A DNA stretch of 64,000 nucleotides from Macrostomum hystrix. Lineage: Eukaryota; Platyhelminthes; Macrostomidae. Shown piece by piece: positions 11,111-28,400 of this stretch. The notes under the pieces were generated by a model that did no database searches, was not told the DNA's origin, and worked only from the letters and a program-made list of their open reading frames with translations. Where the stretch lies: the NCBI GenBank assembly GCA_950097015.1, contig CATNEN010000033.1, positions 2,728,001 through 2,792,000 of the forward strand, written 5' to 3'. Position numbers and translations under genes: made by a program. Position 1 is the first letter of the stretch. Each line of letters opens with the position of its first letter.

Positions 11111-11879
11111 ACTGCTCGTAGTTAAAGTTGCAGCCGTAGTGAAGTCACTCACCGTCCTTATTCCTGTTCTGTCCGTCTGGTCTGTGTGTCGAATTTCCAA
11201 AGCAGCAGAATTTGCATTCGCAACTATCTAATAACAAGAATTGGAAAGAGTCAACAGTCTGGTTAGTCTATTACGAGTACAATACAGAGGGTTCGCAAAT
11301 AGGTCGGATAAGAAATTTGAAATAAGAAAATTAAAATTCACACATTTTAGGAAGCGTCCCGACACCCTATAGGTGGATATGCATAACCTACTAGGACCGG
11401 GCATCCACCCCACTTCCCGGCTCCCAATCGTTGCTGCATTAGTTGGCCAATGCACAATGCTTGCAGCTACGGGACAGAGAGAGCCAGGCCACGGGGTGGG
11501 TGGCTAGAGAGAGAACTCAATTGTTCATCGCGCAGCGTGTTTTTTCGCATCTTTTTTGCCTCAAGCATCTGCCTCCAGCCATGTCTGCTGCTTCTTTGTG
11601 AAACAGGCCAAGCCCCAGCTGCATCTGGGTCCGACTCTACCCCGCCTCTCCTTCCCTCTCTCTCCCGCTCTCGTCAGTGTTGGCATGTACACAAAAGCAC
11701 AATGTAATCTATTGCCGGGTCCTACCAGTGAGCGACTCAACTCGGCTACGACTCCAAGGACTGCTCAAAACTCACAGCCTAACGAATGCTCCAAGGACTA
11801 AAATGACTCAAACTCAATTGCAGTGTTGACAACCGCATGGATGAGAATCGGTAGAGCGAATTGCAAATCTCATCTAATC
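11111..11879. other. Intergenic, nothing recognised
   Basis: Short open frames exist (for example 11450-11707 plus) but none has splice sites, domain motifs or a family resemblance. Treated as non-coding. Confidence 0.45.
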
Positions 11880-13226
11880 AAGGATTAGGGAGTAGTAGAA
11901 TAGATTGATAATCTATACTTAGGGATGAGGGATTAGTAGAATGGATTGCTAATCCAGCCTTATGGATGAGGGATTGGTACAATGGATTTCTAATCCAGCC
12001 TTATGGATGAGGGATTAGTAGAATGGATTTCTAATCCAGCCTTATGGATGAGGGATTGGTAGAATGGATTTCTAATCCAGCCTTATGGATGAGGGATTAG
12101 TATAATGGATTTCTAATCCAGCCTTATGGATGAGGGATTAGTAGAATGGATTGCTAATCCAGCCTTATGGATGAGGGATTAGTATAATGGATTGCTAATC
12201 CAGCCTTATGGATGAGGGATTAGTAGAATGGATTTCTAATCCAGCCTTATGGATGAGGGATTAGTAGAATGGATTTCTAATCCAGCCTTATGGATGAGGG
12301 ATTAGTAGAATGGATTGCTAATCCAGCCTTATGGATGAGGGATTAGTAGAATGGATTGCTAATCCAGCCTTATGGATGAGGGATTAGTACAATGGATTTC
12401 TAATCCAGCCTTATGGATGAGGGATTAGTATAATGGATTTCTAATCCAGCCTTATGGATGAGGGATTAGTACAATGGATTTCTAATCCAGCCTTATGGAT
12501 GAGGGATTAGTATAATGGATTTCTAATCCAGCCTTATGGATGAGGGATTAGTAGAATGGATTTCTAATCCAGCCTTATGGATGAGGGATTGGTAGAATGG
12601 ATTTCTAATCCAGCCTTATGGATGAGGGATTGGTAGAATGGATTTCTAATCCAGCCTTATGGATGAGGGATTAGTAGAATGGATTTCTAATCCAGCCTTA
12701 TGGATGAGGGATTGGTAGAATGGATTTCTAATCCAGCCTTATGGATGAGGGATTAGTAGAATGGATTTCTAATCCAGCCTTATGGATGAGGGATTGGTAG
12801 AATGGATTTCTAATCCAGCCTTATGGATGAGGGATTGGTAGAATGGATTTCTAATCCAGCCTTATGGATGAGGGATTGGTAGAATGGATTTCTAATCCAG
12901 CCTTATGGATGAGGGATTAGTAGAATGGATTGCTAATCCAGCCTTATGGATGAGGGATTGGTAGAATGGATTTCTAATCCAGCCTTATGGATGAGGGATT
13001 GGTAGAATGGATTTCTAATCCAGCCTTATGGATGAGGGATTGGTAGAATGGATTTCTAATCCAGCCTTATGGATGAGGGATTAGTAGAATGGATTGCTAA
13101 TCCAGCCTTATGGATGAGGGATTGGTAGAATGGATTTCTAATCCAGCCTTATGGATGAGGGATTAGTAGAATGGATTTCTAATCCAGCCTTATGGATGAG
13201 GGATTAGTAGAATGGATTGCTATTAG
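11880..13226. repeat. 41-bp minisatellite, about 33 copies
   Basis: Unit of exactly 41 bp, core gggattagtagaatggattt followed by ctaatccagccttatggatga. Two alternating positions (gattagt/gattggt, ggatttct/ggattgct) define subtypes. Related sequence occurs at 27475-27720 in an FHAD1 intron and, as the ggattgctaatc core, at 57010-57836. Confidence 0.95.
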
Positions 13227-13558
13227 CCTTTTCATTTTTCAAATGCTGTGAGAGTCAAGCATTAGTTACAAGGGACATAGGAAAACTCAATTCAAGATAA
13301 TCTTTTTACTGTTTAAGAATTATCATTTGGTTTTTTGCTGTTCACTACTCACGCATCAGTAGTGTTGCTGAGTTTCACATATATTTTATGTTTGTCGCCA
13401 GTATTTTCACGCAGCATTTACAAAAATTAAGTTGGATAAATGCTTAAATCAGAGGAAATATCTTCACAAAAAGCGGTGAGTCATTCGATAGCGGGAATTG
13501 ACAGCCGTACATTCAATGGTACAAAAGTAATTTGATCAAGTCTGGAGCCGGTGTATGC

Positions 13559-17682
<4,124 letters not shown>

Positions 17683-17783
17683 TCAGTATCGTCACAGCGA
17701 ATTGAGATGGGAAATATGTTCGGGAAATTATCGGATATGGCTTTTCTCTCTTCTGTGACCCTGCGATAAGCAAGTTGGCAGCG

Positions 17784-17790
17784 TTTTATA
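17784..17790 (-). promoter_or_regulatory. TATA box of prospero
   Basis: The minus strand reads TATAAAA, in the context taatataaaacgctgcc, about 100 nt before the ATG at 17682. A start of transcription near 17755-17760 is expected. A C-rich CCCCACCCCACCCC block at about 17838-17852 lies further upstream. Confidence 0.55.
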
Positions 17791-17859
17791 TTAGCTGCAC
17801 TGGGTGCGAGCTCGGTCTCTCATTGGCTGCGGCGCCCAGCCCCACCCCACCCCATTCAC

Positions 17860-19139
17860 TGGGCCAACACACGGGGGAGATGGTAAGATGTGCATAGGCT
17901 GACTGGCTGTCCCACATTTACACTGGCCAGATAGACAATTCCGAGGAAAATCGCGAATAACTTGCCTTGTGCTTAACCAATTTTCAAAGCTTTTGTTTTA
18001 TTAGAAAGCTGAATAAATTCTCGACATTTTAGCCGAAGCCCGTGTGTCTGCCTGCTTCAGCTAGAGAGCTGTACTGAAAGAAAGTTTTAGAAATGCAAAA
18101 CTTTTCGAATTTAGGTCTGGAAGATGAACATTAACATTTTCTTTGTCCTCCGGAAACTCTAGTTTACAGTAATGACCACGGGCGTATTAAAATTTTGCTC
18201 CTTATCTCCCGAAATATTCAACCAATGGCCATGAGAGTACAGACGCGGAGTTAAAATTTTCCACTCCATCCGATGAAACAACTTCCAGAATCACCAAACA
18301 TCGGCATCGTCCAGACATTCAACGATTCTCGTCGGGTTGTCGGGTGGCAAAAACCAGCAATATAGGCAGAATTTTTCCAGTCACAAAATTTCCTTCCATT
18401 GGCAAAAACAGGCAGGCATTTTTTATGCTTCACTGGCAACAAGCTTGCATATGGTCAATAAATCAAAACTAAACTGCTGTGTCTTCAATGTTTATAGATT
18501 TTTGCCTTTCATAAGATAATAAAACAAGCAGCAGGCTACGTATATGCTATCACATTATAATTGTTATTGATTTCTACCTTCAGGCGCGTACAATCATTAC
18601 TTAGCTAATTCATCAATTTGTGGCAGCCCAGCATGGCAACAACTGCTTCGCGAGAGTGCCTGCCTTATAGCCAATAGGCATTGACGCTTTGTATCCGGGG
18701 CGACTTTCATAGAGATTCGCCTTGCTTCTTCAAGGCCTGGGCCTCTTCAAGAACAGGTTTTTATCTACCCTTAGATAAAAAGAAGAAGCCACGAGTCCTT
18801 AGAACTGTCCCACAATGGCAAAATGAGGGCAAAGAAATTCTCACGGCAAAGCCGCCTCCATGGCAATGTTCTTCTTGAAAAAAAATTGAGAGAGCGTTTT
18901 TTTATAGTTGGAAGATAATTTTGCGGTCCGAGAAATGCGGGTGGCACCCCTTTCCTTCTAAAATGAAAAATTTCCCCAGACTACAGTCTCTCGGGGGGGT
19001 CCGCCTTAGCCGTTACACCAATCCCGGCCATGTGGGTGCCAAAACTACTTAAATAGGCCGCACAGTTTTATGGCGGCTCCTTCAGCACTAACAGTCGCTG
19101 AGGGCCCTGTAGTCTTGTCTGAGAACTTATAAACAAAGA
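17860..19139. other. Intergenic upstream of prospero, nothing recognised
   Basis: AT-rich spacer with short open frames only (up to 65 codons). No family resemblance on either strand. Confidence 0.45.
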
Positions 19140-20040
19140 CCTTCATGTGCGACACCCTGAAGCATGAGGGACCGCAGTTCAGGCACCCTGAAGGATGAGC
19201 GGACCGCAGTTCAGGCACCTGAAGCATCAGCTGACTGCAGTTCAGGCACCTAAAGGATCAGCTGACTGCAGTTCAGGCACCTGAAGGATGAGGGCCCGCA
19301 GTTTAGGCACCCTGAAGTATGAGGGACCGCAGTTCAGGCACCCTGAAGCTTGAGGGCCCGCAGTTTAGGCACCCTGAAGTATGAGGGACCGCAGTTCAGG
19401 CACCCTGAAGGATGAGCGGACCGCAGTTCAGGCACCTGAAGCATCAGCTGACTGCAGTTCAGGCACCTGAAGTATGAGGGGACCGTAGTTCAGGCACCTG
19501 AAGGATCAGCTGACTGCAGTTCAGGCACCTAAAGGATCAGCTGACTGCAGTTCAGGCACCTGAAGGATGAGCGGACCACAGTTCAGGCACCCTGAAGCTT
19601 GAGGGACCACAGTTCAGGCACCCTGAAGCTTGAGGGACCGTAGTTCAGGCACCCTGAAGCATGAGGGGACCGCAGTTCAGGCACCTGAAGCATCAGCTGA
19701 CTGCAGTTCAGGCACCTGAAGCATGAGGGGACCGTAGTTCAGGCACCTGAAGCATGAGGGGACCGTAGTTCAGGCACCTAAAGGATCAGCTGACTGCAGT
19801 TCAGGCACCCTGAAGGATGAGCGGACCGCAGTTCAGGCACCCTGAAGCATGAGGGGACCGCAGTTCAGGCACCCTGAAGGATCAGCTGACTGCAGTTCAG
19901 GCACCTAAAGGATCAGCTGACTGCCGTTCAGGCACCCTGAAGCATGAGGGGACCGCAGTTCAGGCACCCTGAAGTATGAGGGACCGTAGTTCAGGCACCC
20001 TGAAGCATGAGGGGACCGCAGTTCAGGCACCCTGAAGGAT
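19140..20040. repeat. About 31-32-bp minisatellite with two interleaved unit types
   Basis: Core gcagttcaggcaccctgaag. One type continues catgaggggacc, the other gatcagctgact. The two types alternate irregularly across about 29 copies. Confidence 0.93.
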
Positions 20041-20794
20041 TGCAGTTCCCAGAAGGCATTCAGAATTTTGGCAGCAATTTCGTCATCTGGAATTCTTTGA
20101 GCCGCATGCTAAGGTGCTAATAATTATAATAATATTTCCCGCTGAAGAGCCAAGATCCCAATTCCCACTGAAAGCCCGCATAATGTCCAGCTTGTTTGGA
20201 ATCGCAAGGAGACAATGGGAAGTTTGAATATTCACACTGGGATGGAACTGGAGCGTGCCGTATGAAGAAATCATCAAATAGATGGATAATTATGCAGGTT
20301 GGGCAAGATGAATGGCAATTTGAGTTGATAAGGGCAGACTGTGAGATGTCAAAGATAGGCACGACCATAGAATAAAATTTTACAGCGCAATACACGCATG
20401 GCTGTAAGAAGATCGGACAAAGATTCTAATCAAAGCTTGAAATAGTTTTAAGTGATGATGGAGATGCGACAGTCACTATTCAACAATCTGCTTTGGTTAT
20501 CTCGCAATATGCGGGCCAATGTTCTCAAACTAGAATTACGATTAACCAGGGGAACGCGTGCTCAGCCAGCGCGGTGTTAAATGTCATCGAAGCAGAAGGA
20601 CTGTCTTTCAATGTCTTTCATTCGATTGATATATATGCGTCTTATATACCAGCAAGACCAATAAGACTTGACAATGCCTTTTCAGCCACAAAAAATGGAC
20701 TCACTCAACACTCCCCACCTGTTCTGTGAGAGATTCCATACAACCATTATCTTCATTGTCTCTAAGCCGTCTCTTCTCTCACTTCCATCTGTCA

Positions 20795-22292
20795 CCTCAG
20801 TCCATTCTCACTGCCATCTCTCACCTCAGTCCATTCTCACTGCCATCTCCCACCTCAGTCCATTCTCACTGCCATCTCCCACCTCAGTCTCCTACTCTCA
20901 CTGCCATCTCCCACCTCAGTCTCCTACTCTCACTGCCATCTGGCACCTCAGTCTCCTACTCTCACTGCCATCTCCCACCTCAGTCTCCTACTCTCACTGC
21001 CATCTCCCACCTCAGTCTCCTACTCTCACTGCCATCTCCCACCTCAGTCTCCTACTCTCACTGCCATCTCCCACCTCAGTCTCCTACTCTCACTGCCATC
21101 TCCCACCACAGTCTCCTACTCTCACTGCCATCTCCCACCTCAGTCTCCTACTCTCACTGCCATCTGGCACCTCAGTCTCCTACTCTCACTGCCATCTGGC
21201 ACCTCAGTCTCCTACTCTCACTGCCATCTCCCACCTCAGTCTCCTACTCTCACTGCCATCTCCCACCTCAGTCTCCTACTCTCACTGCCATCTGGCACCT
21301 CAGTCTCCTACTCTCACTGCCATCTCCCACCTCAGTCTCCTACTCTCACTGCCATCTCCCACCTCAGTCTCCTACTCTCACTGCCATCTCCCACCTCAGT
21401 CTCCTACTCTCACTGCCATCTCCCACCTCAGTCTCCTACTCTCACTGCCATCTCCCACCTCAGTCTCCTACTCTCACTGCCATCTCCCACCTCAGTCTCC
21501 TACTCTCACTGCCATCTCCCACCTCAGTCTCCTACTCTCACTGCCATCTCCCACCTCAGTCTCCTACTCTCACTGCCATCTCCCACCTCAGTCTCCTACT
21601 CTCACTGCCATCTCCCACCTCAGTCTCCTACTCTCACTGCCATCTCCCACCTCAGTCTCCTACTCTCACTGCCATCTCCCACCTCAGTCTCCAACTCTCA
21701 CCGCCATCTCCCACCTCAGTCTCCTACTCTCACTGCCATCTCCCACCTCAGTCTCCTACTCTCACTGCCATCTCCCACCTCAGTCTCCTACTCTCACTGC
21801 CATCTGGCACCTCAGTCTCCAACTCTCACTGCCATCTCCCACCTCAGTCTCCTACTCTCACTGCCATCTGGCACCTCAGTCTCCAACTCTCACTGCCATC
21901 TCCCACCTCAGTCTCCAACTCTCACTGCCATCTCCCACCTCAGTCTCCTACTCTCACTGCCATCTCCCACCTCAGTCTCCTACTCTCACTGCCATCTCCC
22001 ACCTCAGTCTCCTACTCTCACCGCCATCTCCCACCTCAGTCTCCTACTCTCACTGCCATCTCCCACCTCAGTCTCCTACTCTCACTGCCATCTCCCACCT
22101 CAGTCTCCTACTCTCACTGCCATCTGGCACCTCAGTCTCCAACTCTCACTGCCATCTCCCACCTCAGTCTCCAACTCTCACCGCCATCTCCCACCTCAGT
22201 CTCCAACTCTCACCGCCATCTCCCACCTCAGTCTCCAACTCTCACTGCCATCTCCCACCTCAGTCTCCTACTCTCACTGCCATCTGGCACCT
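20795..22292. repeat. 32-bp minisatellite, about 46 copies
   Basis: Unit of exactly 32 bp, core ccatctcccacctcagtctc plus ctactctcactg. Variants: tctggcacc and ccaactct. The first few units lack the ctact part. Since 32 is not divisible by three and no phase has a stop, two forward frames stay open for over 540 codons; they are not genes. Confidence 0.96.
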
Positions 22293-22457
22293 TTATCTTT
22301 TCTATTAGGATGGCAACAAAGTTAATCGATAAAGAATTGCAGCAAAAATGATTTAAGTAATAACTTTTAGGTGAAAAAGTTCCGGACAGGCCGTGTTATT
22401 AAAGTCTGCATAGCGGAGTACAGCACTGTAAGCACTTGTGTGTGTGTGTGACAGTAA

Positions 22458-22463
22458 TTTATT
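22458..22463 (-). promoter_or_regulatory. Candidate poly(A) signal of FHAD1-like gene
   Basis: AATAAA on the minus strand (gcaaaataaattac), 23 nt after the stop of the candidate last exon at 22545-22486. Confidence 0.4.
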
Positions 22464-22485
22464 TTGCATAAAAGCTCGGTGATTT

Positions 22486-25400
22486 CTAAGTGATTTTACA
22501 ATACTTAAGAACTTTTGGATAGCTCTGCCCGCACTGCTCAGAGAACTGTTTATCAAAATTCAAGATTGCTACAATCTACTGGTACGAGCGTACAGTGCAG
22601 GCAATAAAATTCACCTGCAGTTACAGCAGCTGTTTCATTAACATTCTTATCGTAAAAGGTTTCTCATTTGATCGGGTATATAAACGAGCGAAAATTCGAA
22701 ACTTTAAACAGAAAAAATGTAACCAGACATTTTTTCATCCGATCAAAGCTGCGCGCCTGTCCCAACTGCTCTACTCGAAGTAGAAATGTAGGAAAAGTGT
22801 AAACTAATTTTGAATTGATGGAAAGTCAATAACTACACCGCATAACCCAACGAGAGCAAGGAAAAAATAATAGAAGGAATCGCAGCATCAGGAAATGTTC
22901 CACATAGAAGTCATCAGTTTGTGAATAACTTGGACATGACTTGGAGTAAATTAGCCAAGCTTAGCCGAGATTTGGAAATACGAGATATAAAAGTTGAAAC
23001 AATCATTTCAGGACATTGAAATTCTCTAATTATCAATAATCTGCACAGCGCGTGTTACGTAAAAAATAAATTTCCTTGGTTCATTCAAATCCCTGCGCAA
23101 GCAACATAGCAGAGGACTGAAAGTGCTTAAGACTCAGCGGTGAGCTCTGATTCGTGCGGCAAGCCCTGCAAGTTGAGTTGAGTTGAGTGGCAAAGTGAGT
23201 GAGTCTGTTTAATGCATAGCGACTGGCGATAACAACTGGGTAGTGATTGCACAATTTCTAAATTCCAACTAAACAGTCACAGAAGCGAACAGGCGAACGC
23301 TTTCAATGAAAAATGAGGAAAACTACGAGTATAAATTGAGAGAAGCTATTATTGTTACTTTAAGTAGCTGATTTAGCAAGCTCCAGCGGATCCTGCGGCT
23401 GAAATTGTATCCAATTTAGATGGAGCCAACGGTCATAACAAAAAATATCATAGATTTGATTATCAAACAAGTCATTAGGAAAATGGCACAATATAGTTGT
23501 CTGAACTGCTCTTGGATTTAACTCTTGGTTTGGTAAGGTTTCTTAATTGAATAGCTTACAAAGACTAAATATAACTACCCGAGGTCAGGGGTTCGAATCC
23601 AAGAAGGCAACTCACTAATGCTACCCCATCTGTAAAATGGGGTAGCAGCCTGCCCCGAGTCCGTGGACTGAAGAAATGTACACACCCTTTGGTAGCGCCA
23701 AAATGGGTTAGGTTAGATCTCTGTCTTTCAATCAATAGCAATTAAAATAGTAAGCGTGACTTACCAGAGTGCTTTCCAGATTAACCAGTCTGGACGAGGC
23801 GGTTGACAGGTCCTTCTCTCGAGACATGAGCTCGGCTTTCAGATTGCGGATCTCATAGTCCTTGCGTTTGATCTTCTCGCGAATCGCCCGCTTCTTCGCT
23901 TCCTCCTGGAAGAGGCCATTGAAAGTACTCCCTGCAATCACTGCCTGCAATCACTCCCTGCAATCACTCCCTGCAATCACTCCCTGCAATCACTCCCTGC
24001 AATCACTCCCTGCAATCACTCCCTGCAATCACTCCCTGCAATCACTCCCTGCAATCACTCCCTGCAATCACTCCCTGCAATCACTCTCTGCAATCACTCC
24101 CTGCAATCACTCCCTGTAATCACTCCCTGCAATCACTCCCTGCAATCACTGCCTGCAATCACTCCCTGCAATCACTCCCTGTAATCACTCCCTGCAATCA
24201 CTGCCTGCAATCACTCCCTGCAATCACTCCCTACAATCACACCCTACATTCACTCCCTGCAATCACTCCCTACAAACACTCCCTACATTCACTCCCTGCA
24301 ATCACTCCCTACAAACACTCCCTACATTCACTCCCTGCAATCACTCCCTACATTCACTCCCTACAATCACTCCCTACATTCACTCCCTACAATCACTCCC
24401 TACCCTACAATCACTCCCTACAATCACTCCCTACAATCACTCCCTGCAATCACTCCCTGCAATCACTCCCTGCAATCACTCCCTACAACCTTCACTCACC
24501 CTTGCGTGCGGATCCTCAGGCGGGCAGTGTGCACCGCCGCTGGCGCCGGAGCCTCTAGCCGTGGTGGCAGCCGGATTCAGGCTAGCGTGCACCGCCTTCC
24601 GCTGCTTGATGGCTGTGTTGAGCCGCTTCTCCTGGTTAAGCACATCCTTCGTGCGGCTCAGGCTCTCGCGCAGCAGGTCGACTTCCTCGCCGCGAGAGCG
24701 CAAGTCCTGGGCCATGCTATCCACCTGCATTTGGGATTTAAGCATAGGATCTGAGCAGGAACATGGGAGATGAGCATAGGGATCTGAGCAGGAACATGGG
24801 AGATGAGCATAGGGATCTGAGCAGGAACATGGGAGATGAGCATAGGGATCTGAGCGGGAACATGGGAGATGAGCATAGGGATCTGAGCAGGAACATGGGA
24901 GATGAGCATAGGGATCTGAGCAGGAGCAACAGCCTCACCTGGTGGCCCCTCTTCCCCGCCAGTTCCTCGGCCTGTCGCAGCCTGGCCAGGTCCCGCTCGT
25001 AGCCCTGCAGGAGGTCCTCCTTCCTGCCCAGGCGCTCCTTAAAAAGCCGCACCCGCTGGGCCAGGAGGCCGGCCGCCTCCTCGCGCTCAGTGGCAAGCCG
25101 GTCCCGCTCGTCCCGCGGCAGGTGGGCCATGGAGCGAAGACCCTGTTGAATTGTTTGAAACAGAAGTTAAACTCATTTGGACTTTTAGGGATAGCTATCA
25201 TATTGCGGTACAAAAATCAAACGAATAATAAGATTTACCTATTAATTTACCCACCCACTTATCCACCAATTAATTAGGTGCCAACCAGCAACACGTGGTG
25301 GTAGATACCTGCCAACCTATCTACCAACCTACTTACCTACCAACCTACCTGCTAAACTAATTACTAATCTACTTATTAATCTATTAACCAATCATACCTA

Positions 25401-28400
25401 GAAGTCGACATAGTCAACCAATCAACCAAGCTATCAATAAGTGGACCCCTCTTTATAATAATAAAATAAGTGCCCGAGGGCTGCGGGCAATGGCACATCA
25501 ATGGCACAGACCCGCAGCCAGCGAGTAGGCAATTCTGCCCATTTCGATGACTCCTGAGCACACACGCACACAGATACTGTACGCAGGCACACGCTCACAC
25601 AGGTGTGTACATCTGCCCTGACCTTCTCATCGTCAGGCAGTGTACACTTTCACTAAGCATTGGAGGTTGGCCCTCAAGGGCGTAAATTGCACGGCAAGCC
25701 CATAGCCTTCACTCCGCGGCTGCGCCCCAAATGAATGTGGCCTCGCCGCGGAATCGAACTCAGGGACCTTGGTGCGAGAGGCAAACGCGTTGACCGCTCT
25801 GCTACTGACCCCCTGGACCCCTCTTTTGTGTAGCGATTCCCTCAGGAAATCTCACCTGAACAGACTCGAGCTCCAGGCAGCTGGCCATGCCCCTGAGCAG
25901 GCTGAGATAGGTGTGCTCAGACACTTCGAGACAGTCGCGCGTCTCCTTGTGCGCGGCCCGTTCGGCCTCCAAATCAGCCGCTGACGAAGCGATTCTGGCC
26001 ACGCCGGTGACGCCCAGCTGGCGGGCGTCGCCTGCCGTGATTCCTCCGGCCGCGATGGGGCGGGTCTCGGCCATGGCCTGCTTGGCCCGCAGCTCGGCCA
26101 GCTCCTTCTTGAGTAGCGTCACCTGCTGCTGCTGCGCCACCTGGTCCTGCGAGGCCGCGGCTGGGACGGGCGGAGGAAAAGCAAACAAAGGTCAGAGAAA
26201 CTCATAGAGCTTTTGGATCTGAATGTATATGGGATCTGAATGCGATCTGGGATATGAATGGAATATGGGATCTGGGATCTGTATGGGATCCGGGATCTGT
26301 ATGGGATCTGGAATCTGTATGGGATCTGGGATCTGGAATCTGTATGGGATCTGGGATCTGGAATCTGTATGGGATCTGGGATATGAATGGAATATGGGAT
26401 CTGGGATCTGTATGGGATCCGGGATCTGTATGGGATCTGGAATCTGTATGGGATCTGGGATCTGGAATCTGTATGGGATCTGGGATATGAATGGGATATG
26501 GGATCTGGGATCCGAAGGGATCTGGGATCTGAATGGGATCTGGGATCTGAATGGGATCTGGGATCTGAATGGGATATGGGATCTGGGTTGTTGCTAGGAT
26601 CTGAATGGGACTTCTGATCTGGGTTGTTGCTAAGATCTGTATGGGATCTGGGATCTGTATAAGATCTGGGATATGAATGGGATATGGGATTTGGAATCTG
26701 AATGGGATCTGGGATCTGAATGGGATCTGGGATCTGAATGGGATATGGGATCTGAATGGGATATGGGATCTAGGATCTGAATGGGATATGGGATCTGGGA
26801 TCTGAATGGGACCTGGAATCTGGGTTGTTGCTCGGATCTGAATGGGATATGGGATCTGGGATCTGAATGGGATATGGGATCTGGGATCTGAATGGGATAT
26901 GGGATCTGGGATCTGAATGGGATATGGGATCTGGGATCTGGGATCTGAATCGGATATGGTATCCGGGTTGTTGCTAGGATCTGAATGGGATCTGGAATCT
27001 GGGTTGTTGCTAGGATCTGAATGGGATCTGGAATCTGCGTTGTTGCTAGGATCTGAATGGGATCTGGAATCTGCGTTGTTGCTAGGATCTGAATGGGATA
27101 TGGAATCTGGGCTGTTGCTAGGATCTGAATGCTACTTACCAGAGGGTCGCGTCCTCTCGAGCTCCTTCAGCCGTTTGCGCAGCTCGCTGAGTGCCTCCTT
27201 CTGGTGAGCGATTACCTCCGAGTGTCGCTCGCCGCGGCACTGATGGCCCAGCGAGGACATCTCGGCTGCGATTCGCTCATCCTCGCCATTGCGCGCCGCC
27301 GCCTCTTCCGCCCGACGGCGCTCAGCCTCGAGCCGGACCTCCAGCTCCTTGGAGCCGACCTCCGTGCGGTCCAGGGCGCTCTGCATCCGGCCCAGTGTGG
27401 AGCGCTGCCGGTCCAGCTGAGCGCGAGCTTCGGCCAGCTCAGCAGCCTGCGACAGATGGACGGGATAGAGCGGATTGCTAATCTGCCTCATGGATGAAGG
27501 ATTAGTAGAGTGGATTTTTTGCCAACCCAATGGATTAGGGATTTGCAGAATGGATTGCTCACCTATCCTAAGGGATTAGGGATTACCAGAATGGATTTCT
27601 CACCTATCCTGATGGATTAGGGATTAGCAGAATGGATTCTCACCTATCCTAAAGGATTAGGATTAGCAGAATGGATTTCTCACCTATCCTAATAGATTAG
27701 GGATTAGCAGAATGGATTGCAAATACATCTCACCTGCTTCTCAGCCACCTCTGTGAGTCGTGCCAGCTTCTCCTTCTTGTCGGCCAGCTCCACCTCGACC
27801 TCCCGCAGGCGGTGCTTGGAGCCTTCCAGCGCCTCCTTCTGCTGGTCGGTCAGCTCGCCACGGATGTCGGACAGCCTGGCAGACATGCCCTGAAGGTCCC
27901 GACGCAGGCTCTCCATCTCCTGGCGCTGGTCCCGCACAGCCTCCTTCAGGCTGGAGTTCTCCTGCCTCAGGCCCACCACCGTGCGCTCCATCACGGCCAG
28001 CTCGGCCGTGGGCCGCTGCACGATCACTTTCGGCGTTGCTGCCGTTTCGCGACGCCGCGCCGAATGGGCCTCCTGCTGACTGCGCAGCTCGCTGGCCTCT
28101 TGACGTAACTGGTTGACCTCGTCCTGCAGCTGCTTGTTCTGCTTCACCACCTGCGGGTCGGATCATCCTCTTAGATGTAGATAATCCGAAAACTTTATCT
28201 GGATAATCCAATCCGAAAGTTGATAATCCAATCCAAAAGTAGATAATCCTATCCGAAAGTAGATAATCCTATCTGACAGTCGATAATCCTATCTGACAGT
28301 CGATAATCCTATCTGACAGTCGATAATCCTATCTGACAGTCGATAATCCTATCTGACAGTCGATAATACTATCTGACAGTCGATAATACTATCTGACAGT

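Noticed and set aside
11880-13226. Possible CRISPR-like array
   Set aside because: Units are contiguous tandem copies without unique spacers, in an animal genome.
20668-22351. Two open frames of more than 540 codons
   Set aside because: Wholly explained by a 32-bp tandem repeat without stops.
25738-25813. Possible functional tRNA gene
   Set aside because: A and B boxes are good but the acceptor stem does not pair and the sequence continues into a SINE body.
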